Below, piece by piece: positions 10,119 to 21,154 of a stretch of DNA of 64,000 nt (its first letter is position 1; the number at the start of each line of letters is the position of its first letter). The notes under the pieces were generated by a model. That model searched no databases, had not been told where the DNA came from, and saw nothing but the letters and a program-made list of their open reading frames with translations. The stretch comes from Podospora pseudocomata (taxonomy: Eukaryota > Ascomycota > Sordariomycetes > Sordariales > Podosporaceae): positions 1,054,001 to 1,118,000 of the forward strand of contig NC_085888.1 of assembly GCF_035222375.1 (NCBI RefSeq), given 5' to 3'. A program made the position numbers and the translations under genes.

Positions 10119-13100
10119 CACGGAGCTGAGGTTATAGGAGCAAGTGGAGTTGCTGAGAAGGCAGCACTGGGTGAGGTTGCGGACGAGGCAAAGATAGAAG
10201 CAGGGCTGGGCAGGATGGGCGGGCAGCAACTGCTTTATACAAGCTAGGGGTCTTCAGCAAAGCAAGAAGGAGCCAGGGACAAGGACGAGAGCAAGAACCG
10301 AAACTTGAAAAGAAGGACCGTGGTCTAGACCTTCCTTGAGTAACCCATATCACTCTGGGAACCTGGTGTATATCTAGTCTTCCCGCAAGCCACCGTGGCC
10401 AGCAGGGCTCCCCGCCAGCTTGTTGAAACGGGGGAGGTTGAGTGGAGCGTGTCAAGTCGGTACTCCCATACACGGAGCCGACTTGGATGAAAACATGGCA
10501 GGGGGGCATTTAGACTACCAGAATGAAAAGTTGATTGCTTCAGCGTCACATGGAGGAGCTTGGTAGCTACAAGCCAGGCGTCCACGGCACTTCGAACTCC
10601 ACCATATCCCTGCCAGACTGGTGATGGCAAGTTCCGCCCGTCTTGGGTCACCATGGCTGCCAGCCGGCCTCCAGGACTGCCTGACGACCTCCACGATGCT
10701 CTCACGCTGGGGAGTACGCGGCGCTTCACCGGCCGTGCCGTCAAGCCCTAAAGGGGTGGATTCTGTGGGCAGGCGATGCGGGTCCCGGGGCTGGCATGCA
10801 GGGCCGGCGGGCGTGTGTTCTGTGACAACCTTTTCGGGGGGGTTGAGATATTGACGGTTTCCCATCTGGGAATTTGGTCAGATTGACAAAGCAGCAACGC
10901 CTGTCCCCAGACAGATAGACGAGGCCCTAGAGGGCACAACGAATGTGGAACGCCAGCCATGGCCTGGCATAGATGGGCTACAACTGGAAGGGCCATCGTC
11001 ATTGGCGCAACGGTAGTATCAGCAATCTGGCTAAAAAGGGAGGATAATAACTGGCCCACTAGAGCAAATCCCGCCTGACCGTTGAAACTCGTGCATCGAA
11101 TGTGTAGCCGTGAGGGAGCGAGTCCCAGGAAAGGCCCCTGGCTGCCATCCAATATCTACCCCACAAACTCGCAAACGCACGCAATATCTGTCAATATCAA
11201 CGCCGACCCTCTATCAAGTTTTGGCAACCTCGTCCGGGCACCGGTCTGTGGGGCTCCGGGAGACGAGGCCTGTTGCTGGCTCTCTGGTTCTGCCGCACTG
11301 CAGGCGACCATCACCGACCGCTGCACCACACTCCAGCTTGCAGGCCCTACCTCCACCAAGCAACATGGAGGTGACGGTTCGGTCTTTCGCCACGTGAGAT
11401 GCGGTTGAGATAGGCGAGGACGTAGCCGAATTGACCGCGTCAGACGCGAGAAGCAGTAGCAACTGAAGCGAATATGACATATCTCTGTGTCTGTGTCTGT
11501 CCCGCCTCCCTGAGAAACAAAGGGCACAAGGGAAGGGAAGGGCAGAGATGGAAAAGAGGGGCGTGTCCGTCTATCTGAATCTGAACCACAGGGCTCGTCG
11601 AGGATCCCACGACGAAACAGGCATGCAGGATAATAGCAGTTGATGAACCAGCGCAAATCATAACGCGGCATAGTGAACAGGCGCGGCAGATTGACTTTTG
11701 GACTGCCGGGGGGCGGTGGTGGTGGTGAACAGGGGGGTGACTGATAATAAGAAATGGAATATGCAGAACAACGGGCAGATAGAAAACAACCAAAAGCTTG
11801 GTTGCCACGCCCAATCCCATCCGTCTTGTCTCTCCCCAGGTTGGGTGTGCGGACCGTTTTTGTCTTGGGACGGCAGGTGGGTTTGCCAGAAAAGAAGGAT
11901 TCTATCCATGAGACGGAAAAGCTTCCATGAGGCGGTTGTTGCCCACTGTGTCATCACATGTCTTTTCGTCTCGGAGACAGCATCCGTTCAAAACTGTGGA
12001 AGCGAAGTCAGATGCAAGCACTCGGAGTGGTTCAAAAGTAGTAGGTAGCAAGCGCGGTACTTGGCAGTTGGGCAGCTCGTGGGCGCGGACGGGGCGTGGG
12101 TAAGGACAGCTTCCATTGCCGATGTTGCAGGGAGCCATGGCTGTTGACATTGACAAGGTGGTGGTGATGGGATGAACGGCGGAGGGCCAATCAAGCTGAG
12201 GCCGGGCCACGATCACCGGCTTGCAGAGGTACAAGAATCGGGCCAATTTCAGGAACAAGAAAAGGCAAAAGAGAGAACAATCGGGAAATATCTGGTGCAA
12301 GGAGAGGCTACACAAAGATCGCCAGGCGGAAGGCCCTCCAGGCCCTCCCTCACCTGCCGTCAGTTTAAACTCGATCAGTCGCTCCCCCGCGCCGTGGGGA
12401 ATTGGGGTTGCCTCCGTTGCGCTAAGCCCTATTGGGTAACCTTGCAGGCTTCAATGCCGAGACCTTGCCCAGATTGGCCTTGACCCATTGACTTTCTTTC
12501 CATTCCATTTCTTCTGCAGAGCAGCACCGCTACTTACTTTACATCAGGTTTTGCGCCCAGAGGCCGATGTCCTTATTGCAACAATACCTGTGGCAAGCCT
12601 TCAGTCTCAACAGTCCGACGTCTTACGTGTTGTATGCTGTCGGCATTTGACGACATTTCCAAGGCGCCGAGGGCGTGGAAAATTGGTTTGAGGAAACGGT
12701 CACCGACAGCGTGCATCACCGATGCAGCAAGTGGTTGCGTCAGCCTCCGAAGATCAGGAGCAGCCGCTTTCTGTGCGTCTGGTCAAGGTGTGTGTGTGTT
12801 TGTTTCCTATCGGTGTATCTTGCCGGACCCCTCTCCGTGATGCCCGCAATGACGAGATGACCCACCAAGCCTGCAACCACCACAAAACAGGGGACTAACC
12901 CTCACGCCAAAGGGAAGCAGCTGTCACGAATTACAATCAACAGGCGAGATGTATTTGTCAGAAAAGAGAGGCCGTGACCCTCTGGAGGATGCGATCACTC
13001 CCATCTCGGTACATTTTTCTCCATGTCCCAGTTGGGCATATAGCTACTTACATACAGGTTACTACTCACACAGCACGGACCCTATCAACATGTTTGGTCG

Positions 13101-14311
13101 CTTCCATCAGAGCTGCAAGCGATCTCTTGTCTCCCTCCCCAGTCTGTGCGGGATTCTGCACCAGGACGGCTTTGTCAGATCTTACTTTCCACATCTTCAT
13201 TTGGACCCTCGATCCTACCGCCATTCACGTTCTAAGCGAGGGCCGTTTGCTGTCATGCTTGATTTACACACAACCTCTGGATCCACGCCAAGAAATTACC
13301 CGCGTCCAGCTATGCTACCTACGACACCCTTCAAGCCTTACGCTGTGTTACTTATCGGTCCGGGGTGATGGTGCAAGTAAGATTGGGGCCGAGAGTAACG
13401 CCCCTAGTGCATTATAGCTTCTCTTCCTGGCTATGATCCGATATCTAGTTGTGGACAGACTTCTGCTCTCGGCGGTAACACGGCCACTGGTGTCCAACAA
13501 AAACCTCACCTTGTTTTTTTGGTGATGGGTTCACTTCTCTTATCTTTTTGGGTGTGTGGTATCAGGACCTAACTCTGGGCCTGTTGGACGGGCAAGCATG
13601 CTGCAGGATCAAGTAGGTACCTATTCAGGATGGTGTTGCAGTTGCAGTTCTTTAACCACTAGAGCTATGGCTGGGTTTTCTATCCACGTTGCATCAACCA
13701 TGTCGGTTGTTGCGCGCGGTGGAACTTCTCAACCAGGCCTTTGTTCGGGGCATATTCCGCCCATCGATGAGATCTTCAACCTGTCGCCCATCTATCTACT
13801 CGGCCAGATTGACCACGGCACATGAAAAGCCAGTCCAACCTTGGTGGGAAGCTCCGAGCAGCCAACAGATTGGTGGAGATGGACAGTTGAATTTACCTCC
13901 CCAGCATGTCGAACCGCTCCCTGACTGCAACATCATTTGGGCGCTTCTACAAGGGCCCATTGCGGAACTGCTGACTGATGAGAAGGTGTTTCTTACATGA
14001 TATCACGGCACGTTCCAGGTTGGTGGGGAAAGCAGTAAAGATGAGTGTAATAACAAAAACTTCTATTTCTAAAGCAGATTTCTAAGACAAGGCAGATGCT
14101 GACAAGACACGGGTGACAGATCACATTCCAAATACAGACTCCTGGACTCCACGCGACTGTGACTCTAAGCAAAACCAAACCTCCTCCACCGTTTTACGCA
14201 CTTATCCTGACGGTAGACCAGCTACGGCGAGGACAAAGGATTTGTTAGTATACGGACAATAATAAGCCATGGACGATGCAGAAACGACGGGATAGTGTTG
14301 GGTAGGGAGGG
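10119..14311. other. 4.2 kb region without a recognisable protein gene
   Basis: Lies upstream of the ferric reductase and downstream of the next minus-strand gene. Many short frames exist on both strands, but none exceeds about 170 codons, shows a recognisable motif or can be joined into a sensible protein. It could hold a long regulated promoter, a long 5' UTR or a non-coding transcript. I see no tRNA or transposon ends. Confidence 0.4.
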
Positions 14312-16131
14312 TTAGTCAAACCTGAAGCCGGCCAGTCGAGCCCCAAAGTAGATAGAGGGGAAGGTAGCGCACATAAAGTGAAACCAGCTGACAAAGGTGA
14401 GGTAGGGCATGTTCCCAAAGCAGCCCCCGTTGATGTACCCACCGTACCCGCCAACCATGATGAGGTTCCACTGGTAGGCGTACACGAGGGAGCCGAGGAG
14501 GAGGAGGAGGAGGAAGAGATCTTGCCAGGAGAACCCGCTCGCCTTGTTGTCATCAGATTCCTTCTTGGCAGTAACAGTAGTGGTAGCAGCAGTAACTGTT
14601 GTTGGGAAAGGCCTAATAATTTTGGAGGGAGAGACAAAATCAGGGGTGCTCTTGCTGCTCTTGGGGGAACCATTAGTTAAACTGCACTCTTGGGGGTGGC
14701 TTTCTTGGGAATGGTGGGAGGGGTCTTCTTTGGGGTCACAAGGGGGTCGGGGTTGAATACCTTGAGGGGCCTGCGTACCGTTTGCTGGAAGAGATATGGA
14801 GCGAGGGCGCTGGGGGAGATTTTGTCCCAGTCGACGTCGATGGGGACCTTCCACACGTACTCACCGGGCTGTTCCCACGCCGAGGCGGAGTACTGGCCCG
14901 ACCTGACGGTGCCGGTGCTGTCCGAGTTGACTGTGCCTGACTTGCCGGTGGGGGTGGCGGGTTCCTCCTTGAAGGGGTTGCGGAGTTTTTTTGTGGAGGG
15001 CCAGTCATAGATCGACTCAATGACCTTGATCATCCAGTCCGGGAGGGACTCGCCCTCCTCGAGGTCGTGGTAGATCTCGAGGGCGCGGACGTCGCGCTTG
15101 AGGGCCTTTTCCCGGTCGGTGAGGGTGGGGTCGTCGGAGTATTGGAGGTAGTCGGGGTAGCGGAGCGAGAGAGGGTTGGGATGGGAGTAGTAGAGCTGGT
15201 CTGCGGGGGTGTTTTCGACGAGCTTGGCCCGGGCGAGCTGCTGCTCTCGGGTTGGTCGCCAGTGGTAGTTGAAGGTATCAGCCGGTTCGGGCTTTTTGGT
15301 TTCAGGCAAGTGGCTTTCAGCGGGGATGGCTCCGTCGTCACCTCCGGACCAACTATCCTGAGATTTGTCCTCGAAGGAGGATGTGAGAGGCTCGGTGGAG
15401 GTGGATCCGGTAGAGTCACTAATAAAGTTGAATATAAACCTCCTGACGCCCGTTGTGGTACCAGCGTTGTTCCACGTGTTATCAACAGGTTCTGTGTTTT
15501 CCCATCTGTTATAAGTGGTCTCCTGTGGCTTACCAGCCTTCGGAGTCTCCTTATCAGATGGGGAGGGGATGATTGTGGGGGAGGTGGCCTTCTCAGAGAC
15601 AGCGGGAGAGCTGCCCAACTGAGAGACAGTGGGAGAGTTGAGAGTATCCTCGTCCAACTTGTTACCGTTGTCCTTGAACTTGTCCGGAGTGACACTGCGG
15701 GTCTGGTCCTGGTCATACTTGGATGATGAAGAAGAGGTGCTGTTCACTTCCGTAGGGTCATGGATGACCGTCACAGGGTCGGAATTGGTATATCCGGCAG
15801 AACGGCTGGGTTTGGCAGGGCTTTGATCAGTGTTCTCTCCGTTGGGGTAAAAAATGACCGTCACCGGGTCCGAATTGGTAGACCCGGCAGGGGAAGCGGA
15901 ATCAACAGACTCGGCAACAGAGTTGGAATCGGGCTCAGCACCAGTCTCAGTCTCGGGCTCGGCATCAGTATCGGCCTCAGTATCGGTCTCGGTCTCGGAC
16001 TGAGTATCAGGTTCGGAGTTCTGCTGGTGCTCTTCGAGGGCAGAGTATGTGGAGTCGGGATCAAAGTCGCTGATGGACCCGCGATGAGGTCCAAACACAG
16101 ACCCAAAAGCGTTCTGAATGGCCTCAAACAT
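14312..16131 (-). CDS. Acidic low-complexity protein of unknown function, possible C-terminal membrane tail
   Basis: The main frame (16131-14677) encodes 484 residues. It starts MFEAIQNAFGSVFGPHRGS, followed by a Ser/Thr/Glu/Asp-rich half containing two copies of TNSDPVTVI and a folded-looking part at about 290-440 (YNYH, DREKALKRDVRALEIYHDLE, PDWMIKVIESIYDWPS). A second frame, overlapping its end and reaching 14312, encodes two strongly hydrophobic helices (DLFLLLLLLGSLVYAYQW; FVSWFHFMCATFPSIYFGA) ending GFRFD. A phase-0 intron at 14760-14660 (GTATTC to CCCAAG, with ACTAAT 12 nt before its end) would join them into a 572-residue protein anchored by its tail. I cannot tell which form is made. 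I do not recognise the family. The first half is certain to be open; the join is inference. Confidence 0.55.
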
Positions 16132-17165
16132 GGTGAGTGGTGTTTGTGGTTGTGGTGTGATAGGTGTCCGGGGTATGGTCTAAGGAATACTGTCAAAGTA
16201 TTATCACAGCAGGTGTCCTGTTGTTGAAGTAGTGTTTAATTACTATGTCGGTATTGCCACACCAGGTGTTCTGTTGTCAATGTAGTGGATGTTGGAGTGT
16301 CTGTTCCAGCTTTTTTTCCGGACTTGAGTTGGGAAGACAGCGTGCTTTAATACCCAACCAAGAGACATCATAAAGATGTTTCACTCATGCTGCTTGAGAG
16401 AAGGGCTTGTTTTTTTTATAATGACTTGTTCTGTTGTATTATGACAATCCATAATGGGCAATGGGTGTGCTTATTTTAGGATGTGTAAAAGTGATACAAT
16501 GCCTACTGTCTTTCAAGTCTTTGTCCCTCCTGAGACCTCACAATGGAAGAATAGCATCAAGTTACTTTTGGAGTTGAGTTTCAGTCTTACCCATTGCGCC
16601 TTGCTTTCCGATGAAGCTAAAATACAGTCCAGGTCATCATTGAGCAAGGGTCAAAGTGGGTGGATGATGTGCTCGGGCGGGTATTTGGTCGTTTGGATTC
16701 TCTACCAACGGATTCCGTACGGACAGTGTTGAAGACGACCTTGTTGCAGATTTGAGGCTCGTGAGCATATCTCCCGCACCACTCGCACCTGGTGCAGCCG
16801 TACTAAATCTGAGCGCCAACGTGAGAAAACGTGGAATATGACGGTCCAGAACATCGGCCGTTTCATGGACGCCTTCTTGTCTCGTTTCCTATACAACGAG
16901 AAAGAAAGACAAAAAGCTGTGGATACTCGGACCTCGCACAAAAAAATACAAATGAGCAAAACTCCCGTTAAAACAAAACCAAAGCAAGCAGACCCCTCCG
17001 TCCCCTAACCAATGCCGGTATCAATCTATAAACGAAAAACCACCCACTCCACACAAAACGAGACATGTAATATTCAAGAATAGACGTTACATCACACCGG
17101 TTTTTGTGCCAATCAAATATGTAGAGTCGAAACAAAGCAAAGTGAATAGAAATCTGAACTGGTGG
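16132..17165. other. Upstream region of the unknown acidic-protein gene
   Basis: About 1 kb. It presumably holds the promoter and 5' UTR of the minus-strand gene ending at 14312 and the 3' UTR of the RTA1-like gene. It contains the direct repeats described separately. No gene seen. Confidence 0.5.
16198..16287 (+). repeat. Two direct 37-nt repeats in a promoter region
   Basis: Copy A is 16198-16234 and copy B 16251-16287, matching at 30 of 37 positions with the shared core CAGGTGTYCTGTTGT. A related core TTGTTCTGTTGTATTA recurs near 16426-16441. They lie 67-156 bp upstream of the start codon at 16131, so they may be transcription factor sites or part of the 5' UTR. Confidence 0.6.
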
Positions 17166-18501
17166 CTAATCCCACAGATCATTACTTCTCACCATTTTGG
17201 ATGTTGGCTCCGGGCTTGTCGGCCCACGTGGCGAGCTCTTGGCTTTCTTCCAACTTCCGTCCTGATACTGCCCAGGTGATGCCGCTGTCATGAACATCTT
17301 TGGACTCTGCTCAGGAGAGATACACGGCACAGTGCCTGTCGGCGATTGCTCGTAAGGCGCGCGTTGATAGACGGGGTTGTTTCTCGGAGAAGCGAGAGAA
17401 GGCTCAAGCGGTGAGGGGCGGTGTCCTAACGGGCTAACAGACGATGGAAACCCCGAGGCGGCATGGCTGGGTGTGTAAGGTGATGGTACCTCGGAGGCGT
17501 TATATGGCTGCGATAAATGGCGTTTGCGGAGGATCTGCCTTCGGGAATGGCGATGAAAGTGCCGTCGCAGAGGGAGGTCGCTGAGGGCGTCGGGGGATGC
17601 CAATGGGGAGGTATCGGTCCACGAGGGTCCAAAGGCGCGCCCTACTGGCCAAAGTGTGAGGATAAGAATCGCTAGAAGAACTAGGGTGTCGTCGAGGAGG
17701 AAAGATACGACTTGGGAAACGGCAAGCGAACTGCCAAGACCGCCGGAAGACCCAGCGATTCGCAAGGCGGTTCGAAGTACAAGGAGACATCCAGCTGCTT
17801 GGACAACCAACATAAATTGTTTGAATCGGCGAGATAAGTATGTTGCAGAGAAGGTATTGTCCAAGATGTAGCGTCGATGATCGATTTTGTACCGGAAATA
17901 GCGATAACCACCCAAGAAGGCGACCAGAGTCGTAGTTTGGAAGGCAAGTCCTGTCAGCAGAATGTTGACGGCCTGATCAACCTGCAAACACATACATTAG
18001 TATCTAGTTTCGACAAAACAGCGGTTTTTCGATTGGAAAACAGGATCATACCTGTGACGCTGATGTTGCGCTGGCAGCATAAATAATGCCCACGGATTGG
18101 AAGACCAAAGAAGAGATATCCATGATCGTAAAGAAAATGTTGATGTAGAGGGCGTTGGAGACGAGCCGAAATTCCTGACCGTAGAGCACAGTGACATGAG
18201 GCAGAACAAGGTAGATGGCTGATCCGACAAAGGTAGCTCCCCAGTGCGTTCCGACCATATACACCGCAAAGTACGCTGGACTTGCAGACTCGGTGCTGAG
18301 AAATATCCTTGCAACATGGGCGACAACTTCGACGATGAGGCCCGCTGTGAGGAGAGAGTTGTATAATGGTGTCTTGTACCGTATTCCTGTGAAGATGTTG
18401 AGCGGAACCAAGGCAGCAAAGGCAGCAAGCATTACTGCATTTCCGGCAGGAGGAACCTGGTAGGAGAGATAGACAGCCTGACCGGGATCCATCATGGTCA
18501 T
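17166..18501 (-). CDS. RTA1-like 7-TM membrane protein
   Basis: Two exons, 18501-18052 and 17981-17166, join in frame (CAG/GTATGA ... TGCAG/GTTGAT) into 421 residues. Seven hydrophobic helices fill the first 260 residues in the RTA1/RSB1/RTM1 arrangement (GIRYKTPLYNSLL, EVVAHVARIFL, YMVGTHWGATFVGSAIYL, FTIMDISSLVFQSVG). The last 160 residues are a hydrophilic Ser/Pro/Arg-rich cytosolic tail with several SP/TP sites (SPYTPSHAASG, SPEQSP), probably phosphorylated. Family members are linked to sphingoid-base release and resistance to 7-aminocholesterol and other toxic lipids; the substrate here is unknown. ATG at 18501 is used; an ATG two codons later is also possible. The frame upstream is open but lacks an ATG. 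Confidence 0.85.
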
Positions 18502-19926
18502 CGTCTGGTTTGTTTGCTGGCGAAGACTTAACTCAGACAATGGGATTCAGGAAGAGCCAACGGCAGCAGTCGAAGTCAGGCCGAGAGTGAGCATATGAAT
18601 GCTAAGGCACAGCATCTACCCAGTCCAGAGACGGGTGAGAGTGCCAGAGGTCAGGGGGGGTTAATATCAGGAGAGCTGTTGATGTGGGGGCAGTTTGTTG
18701 GCAGACCCGACCGTTTGGATACTGGCTGCCCACGGCGCTTAACCTGCAGTCCGATGGTGACTCGGTTCTAGCCTTGGTTGTGTTGAACATCGCCAACTAG
18801 GGTACCTGAGTAGGCGCCTTATGCTAATAGCTATATCGCACACATTCATATCATTCTGCTCTCCTGCGGAAGGTCTCATAGGAACATGTGTCCGCTATCA
18901 CCACGCTAGCTGGTATCTGTCTGTCATTGACCCAGACCTCGATGGTTCCCCAACACCATACTCTGAGTTGTGTTGCTTTGTGGGCTGACTGACTTGTGCT
19001 TGCATGAGAGCCGTGCCGATTGTGATCGGTCTTTCTTTGACCAGGGCCCCGGTTGAGTGGAAATCGCGTTGCAATGAATGCAACATTCTCGGCTCTTCCG
19101 GCCAATCGACTGTGACAGTGGCGCAGAACATCCGGCTCTCTTTGGCGAGATGCCATTCGCGACGTGCATCCAGCCCAGTGCTATCTGCATGTTGGTCCCA
19201 ACAGCTCGATTTACCCTGGACGCCAATGAGAAATACCGAACGCTCAACGGCCCTGGTGCAGCCTAAAGCTTTAGAACCTCGCAGGAGAGACCCCCATACC
19301 TAGGCAGAGACATGTCACATAATGAGAACTCGAAACTCGCAAATGGCTGGCAGGGAGTTACATAGTTGTCGTCTGTTGGTGGTTGATCTGCGCTAGAAGC
19401 TGCAGTGTAGAACCAACATCCATATCTAGCGTCATCCCTATCGGGAATAAAGCCAACATTGAACAGGCAGCCCTGGCTGGACGTTGGGCGAAGTTGGGTC
19501 ACAAGGTGAAGATGGTTTTGATAACAAAGAAAGGCTGTTGTTGAAACAAGCGCACGTACCCCCACAGTGCCAAGATACACTACACCTATTCGTCGACTCG
19601 CACTGTGCCAGCTATTGGTCATTGTAAGCGCCGGCTCTCAGTGTTACACCTATGACGTTGATTTGAAGAATTCCACGAGAAACAGCATCCTTCGCCTCCT
19701 GGGACATCACCAACAGCAACAGATACCCTTCTTCAGACAACACGTCTTCCCCTTTGTTCAGAGAAGTGCCAGACGCCGTGCATCTACTCCACCAGGTCGC
19801 ACGTGGGATTGGACGTCAATTACACTCACATTACGACACCCACAATTTGAGGCATCAGGGTTCCACGGCCACCACCATCACCACCGTGCCGCACAGTCTT
19901 ATAAGCTTTGGGCTTGGCTTGGGCTT
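18502..19926. other. Divergent promoter region between the RTA1-like and lipase genes
   Basis: About 1.4 kb between two start codons on opposite strands. No additional gene is seen. The lipase frame stays open upstream to about 19567, but the residues there are not conserved-looking. Confidence 0.45.
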
Positions 19927-21154
19927 ATGCCAATGTCTTCCCTCGTCTGCAGGTCCCCATCGGTCATCTCGACATCTTTGCTCACCCTCCCCTTGCTCAG
20001 ACTAGCCGCGCCTGCCCGGTCAGTCCAGCCGTGCGCCCAAAGACAACCACAACCACAACAAGCACGGCAAGCCTCTGGCCCTGTCGCCGTTAGGCGCTTC
20101 TCCGCATCTCTTACCCTTAGCCGCAAGGTTGCGCCAACGGAGGCTGCCCATATCAATGAGGTTCGGAAGACGATAGCCGATGAGTTCGCCCTCATCAAAG
20201 ATGCTTACCGTATGTGGGGTTCCTTGGTGCTTTCCAAGACCAGATCGGAGACACTGACACTTATCCAACAGAGTCACCCAAACACCCGGTAGTCCTAGCA
20301 CATGGGCTGCTAGGGTTTGCCGAATTAAAACTCGCAGGGTCCTACTTGCCAAGCATTCATTACTGGAGAGGGATACAGGAGGCCCTAACGGCCCAAGGGG
20401 CTGAGGTCATCACTGCCTCCGTCCCTCCCAGCGGCTCTATCGAGAAGCGCGCCGCCAAGCTGGCTCAGGATATCGAGGCTCAGGCACAGGGCAAGAGTGT
20501 GAATGTGGTGGCGCACAGCATGGGAGGACTTGATGCCCGTTACATGATCTCGCAGCTCCGGCCAAAAGGGGTCGACGTTAAGTCTCTTGTCACAATCGGC
20601 ACACCTCATCACGGGAGTGCCTTTGCTGATTACTTGATTGACGAACTTGGGCCCGACTACCTGCCTCAGGTTTACAAAGCCTGGGAGCGGGTTACCGGTT
20701 GGGAGCCAAGTGCTTTTTCCCAGCTGACGCAGAAGTATATGGCGGAGCACTTCAACCCAGCGACCCCTGATGACCCAAACGTCCAGTACTTTTCGTACGG
20801 TGCCATGGTGAACGGAAAGCCTCCATTGCTGAGCATGTTCAGGATATCTCACAAGCTGATTGAGGAACGGGAAGGTCCAAACGATGGACTTGTCAGCGTA
20901 GAAAGCAGTCAGTGGGGTACCTACAAAGGAACGCTCACAGGCGTTAACCACCTGGACCTGATCAACTGGACCAACAGGATTCGGTCTAATCTTCAGAAGC
21001 TGATGGGTCACCCACCTTCGTAAGTCATATTGTTGTGTTTCAAGCATCGAATAATGATTTCAAAGCATGACAGAATCTGACTGAATTGTATAGGTTCAAC
21101 GCGGTGGCTTTCTATCTTGGCATTGGAGATATGCTGGCAAAGGAAGGGTTGTAA
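19927..21154 (+). CDS. Mitochondrial triacylglycerol lipase, Tgl2-like
   Basis: Three exons: 19927-20209, 20272-21019 and 21094-21154, giving 363 residues. The first 75 residues are rich in Arg, Ser and Ala without acidic residues (RRFSASLTLSRKV), like a mitochondrial presequence, in line with yeast Tgl2. The alpha/beta-hydrolase part begins HPVVLAHGLLGF (oxyanion region), carries the nucleophile elbow VAHSMGG at about residue 180, a GTPHHGSAFAD block, an Asp in EGPNDGLVS and a His in GVNHLDLINW that complete the triad. It would hydrolyse tri- or diacylglycerol. The strong donor after residue 343 (TTC/GTAAGT) and the acceptor TATAG add a last exon of 20 codons ending LGIGDMLAKEGL; reading straight through would stop at once and lose it. 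ATG at 19933 is an alternative start. Confidence 0.85.

Noticed and set aside
10119-10229. Upstream extension of the ferric reductase frame
   Set aside because: The open frame continues but its only start-like codon is TTG; the first ATG is at 10118.
10999-11050. tRNA-like A box (TGGCGCAACGGTAG)
   Set aside because: No B box, no T stem and no acceptor-stem pairing downstream.
11156-11671. A 171-codon minus-strand frame in the 4.2 kb gap
   Set aside because: No recognisable domain and composition like the other chance frames around it.
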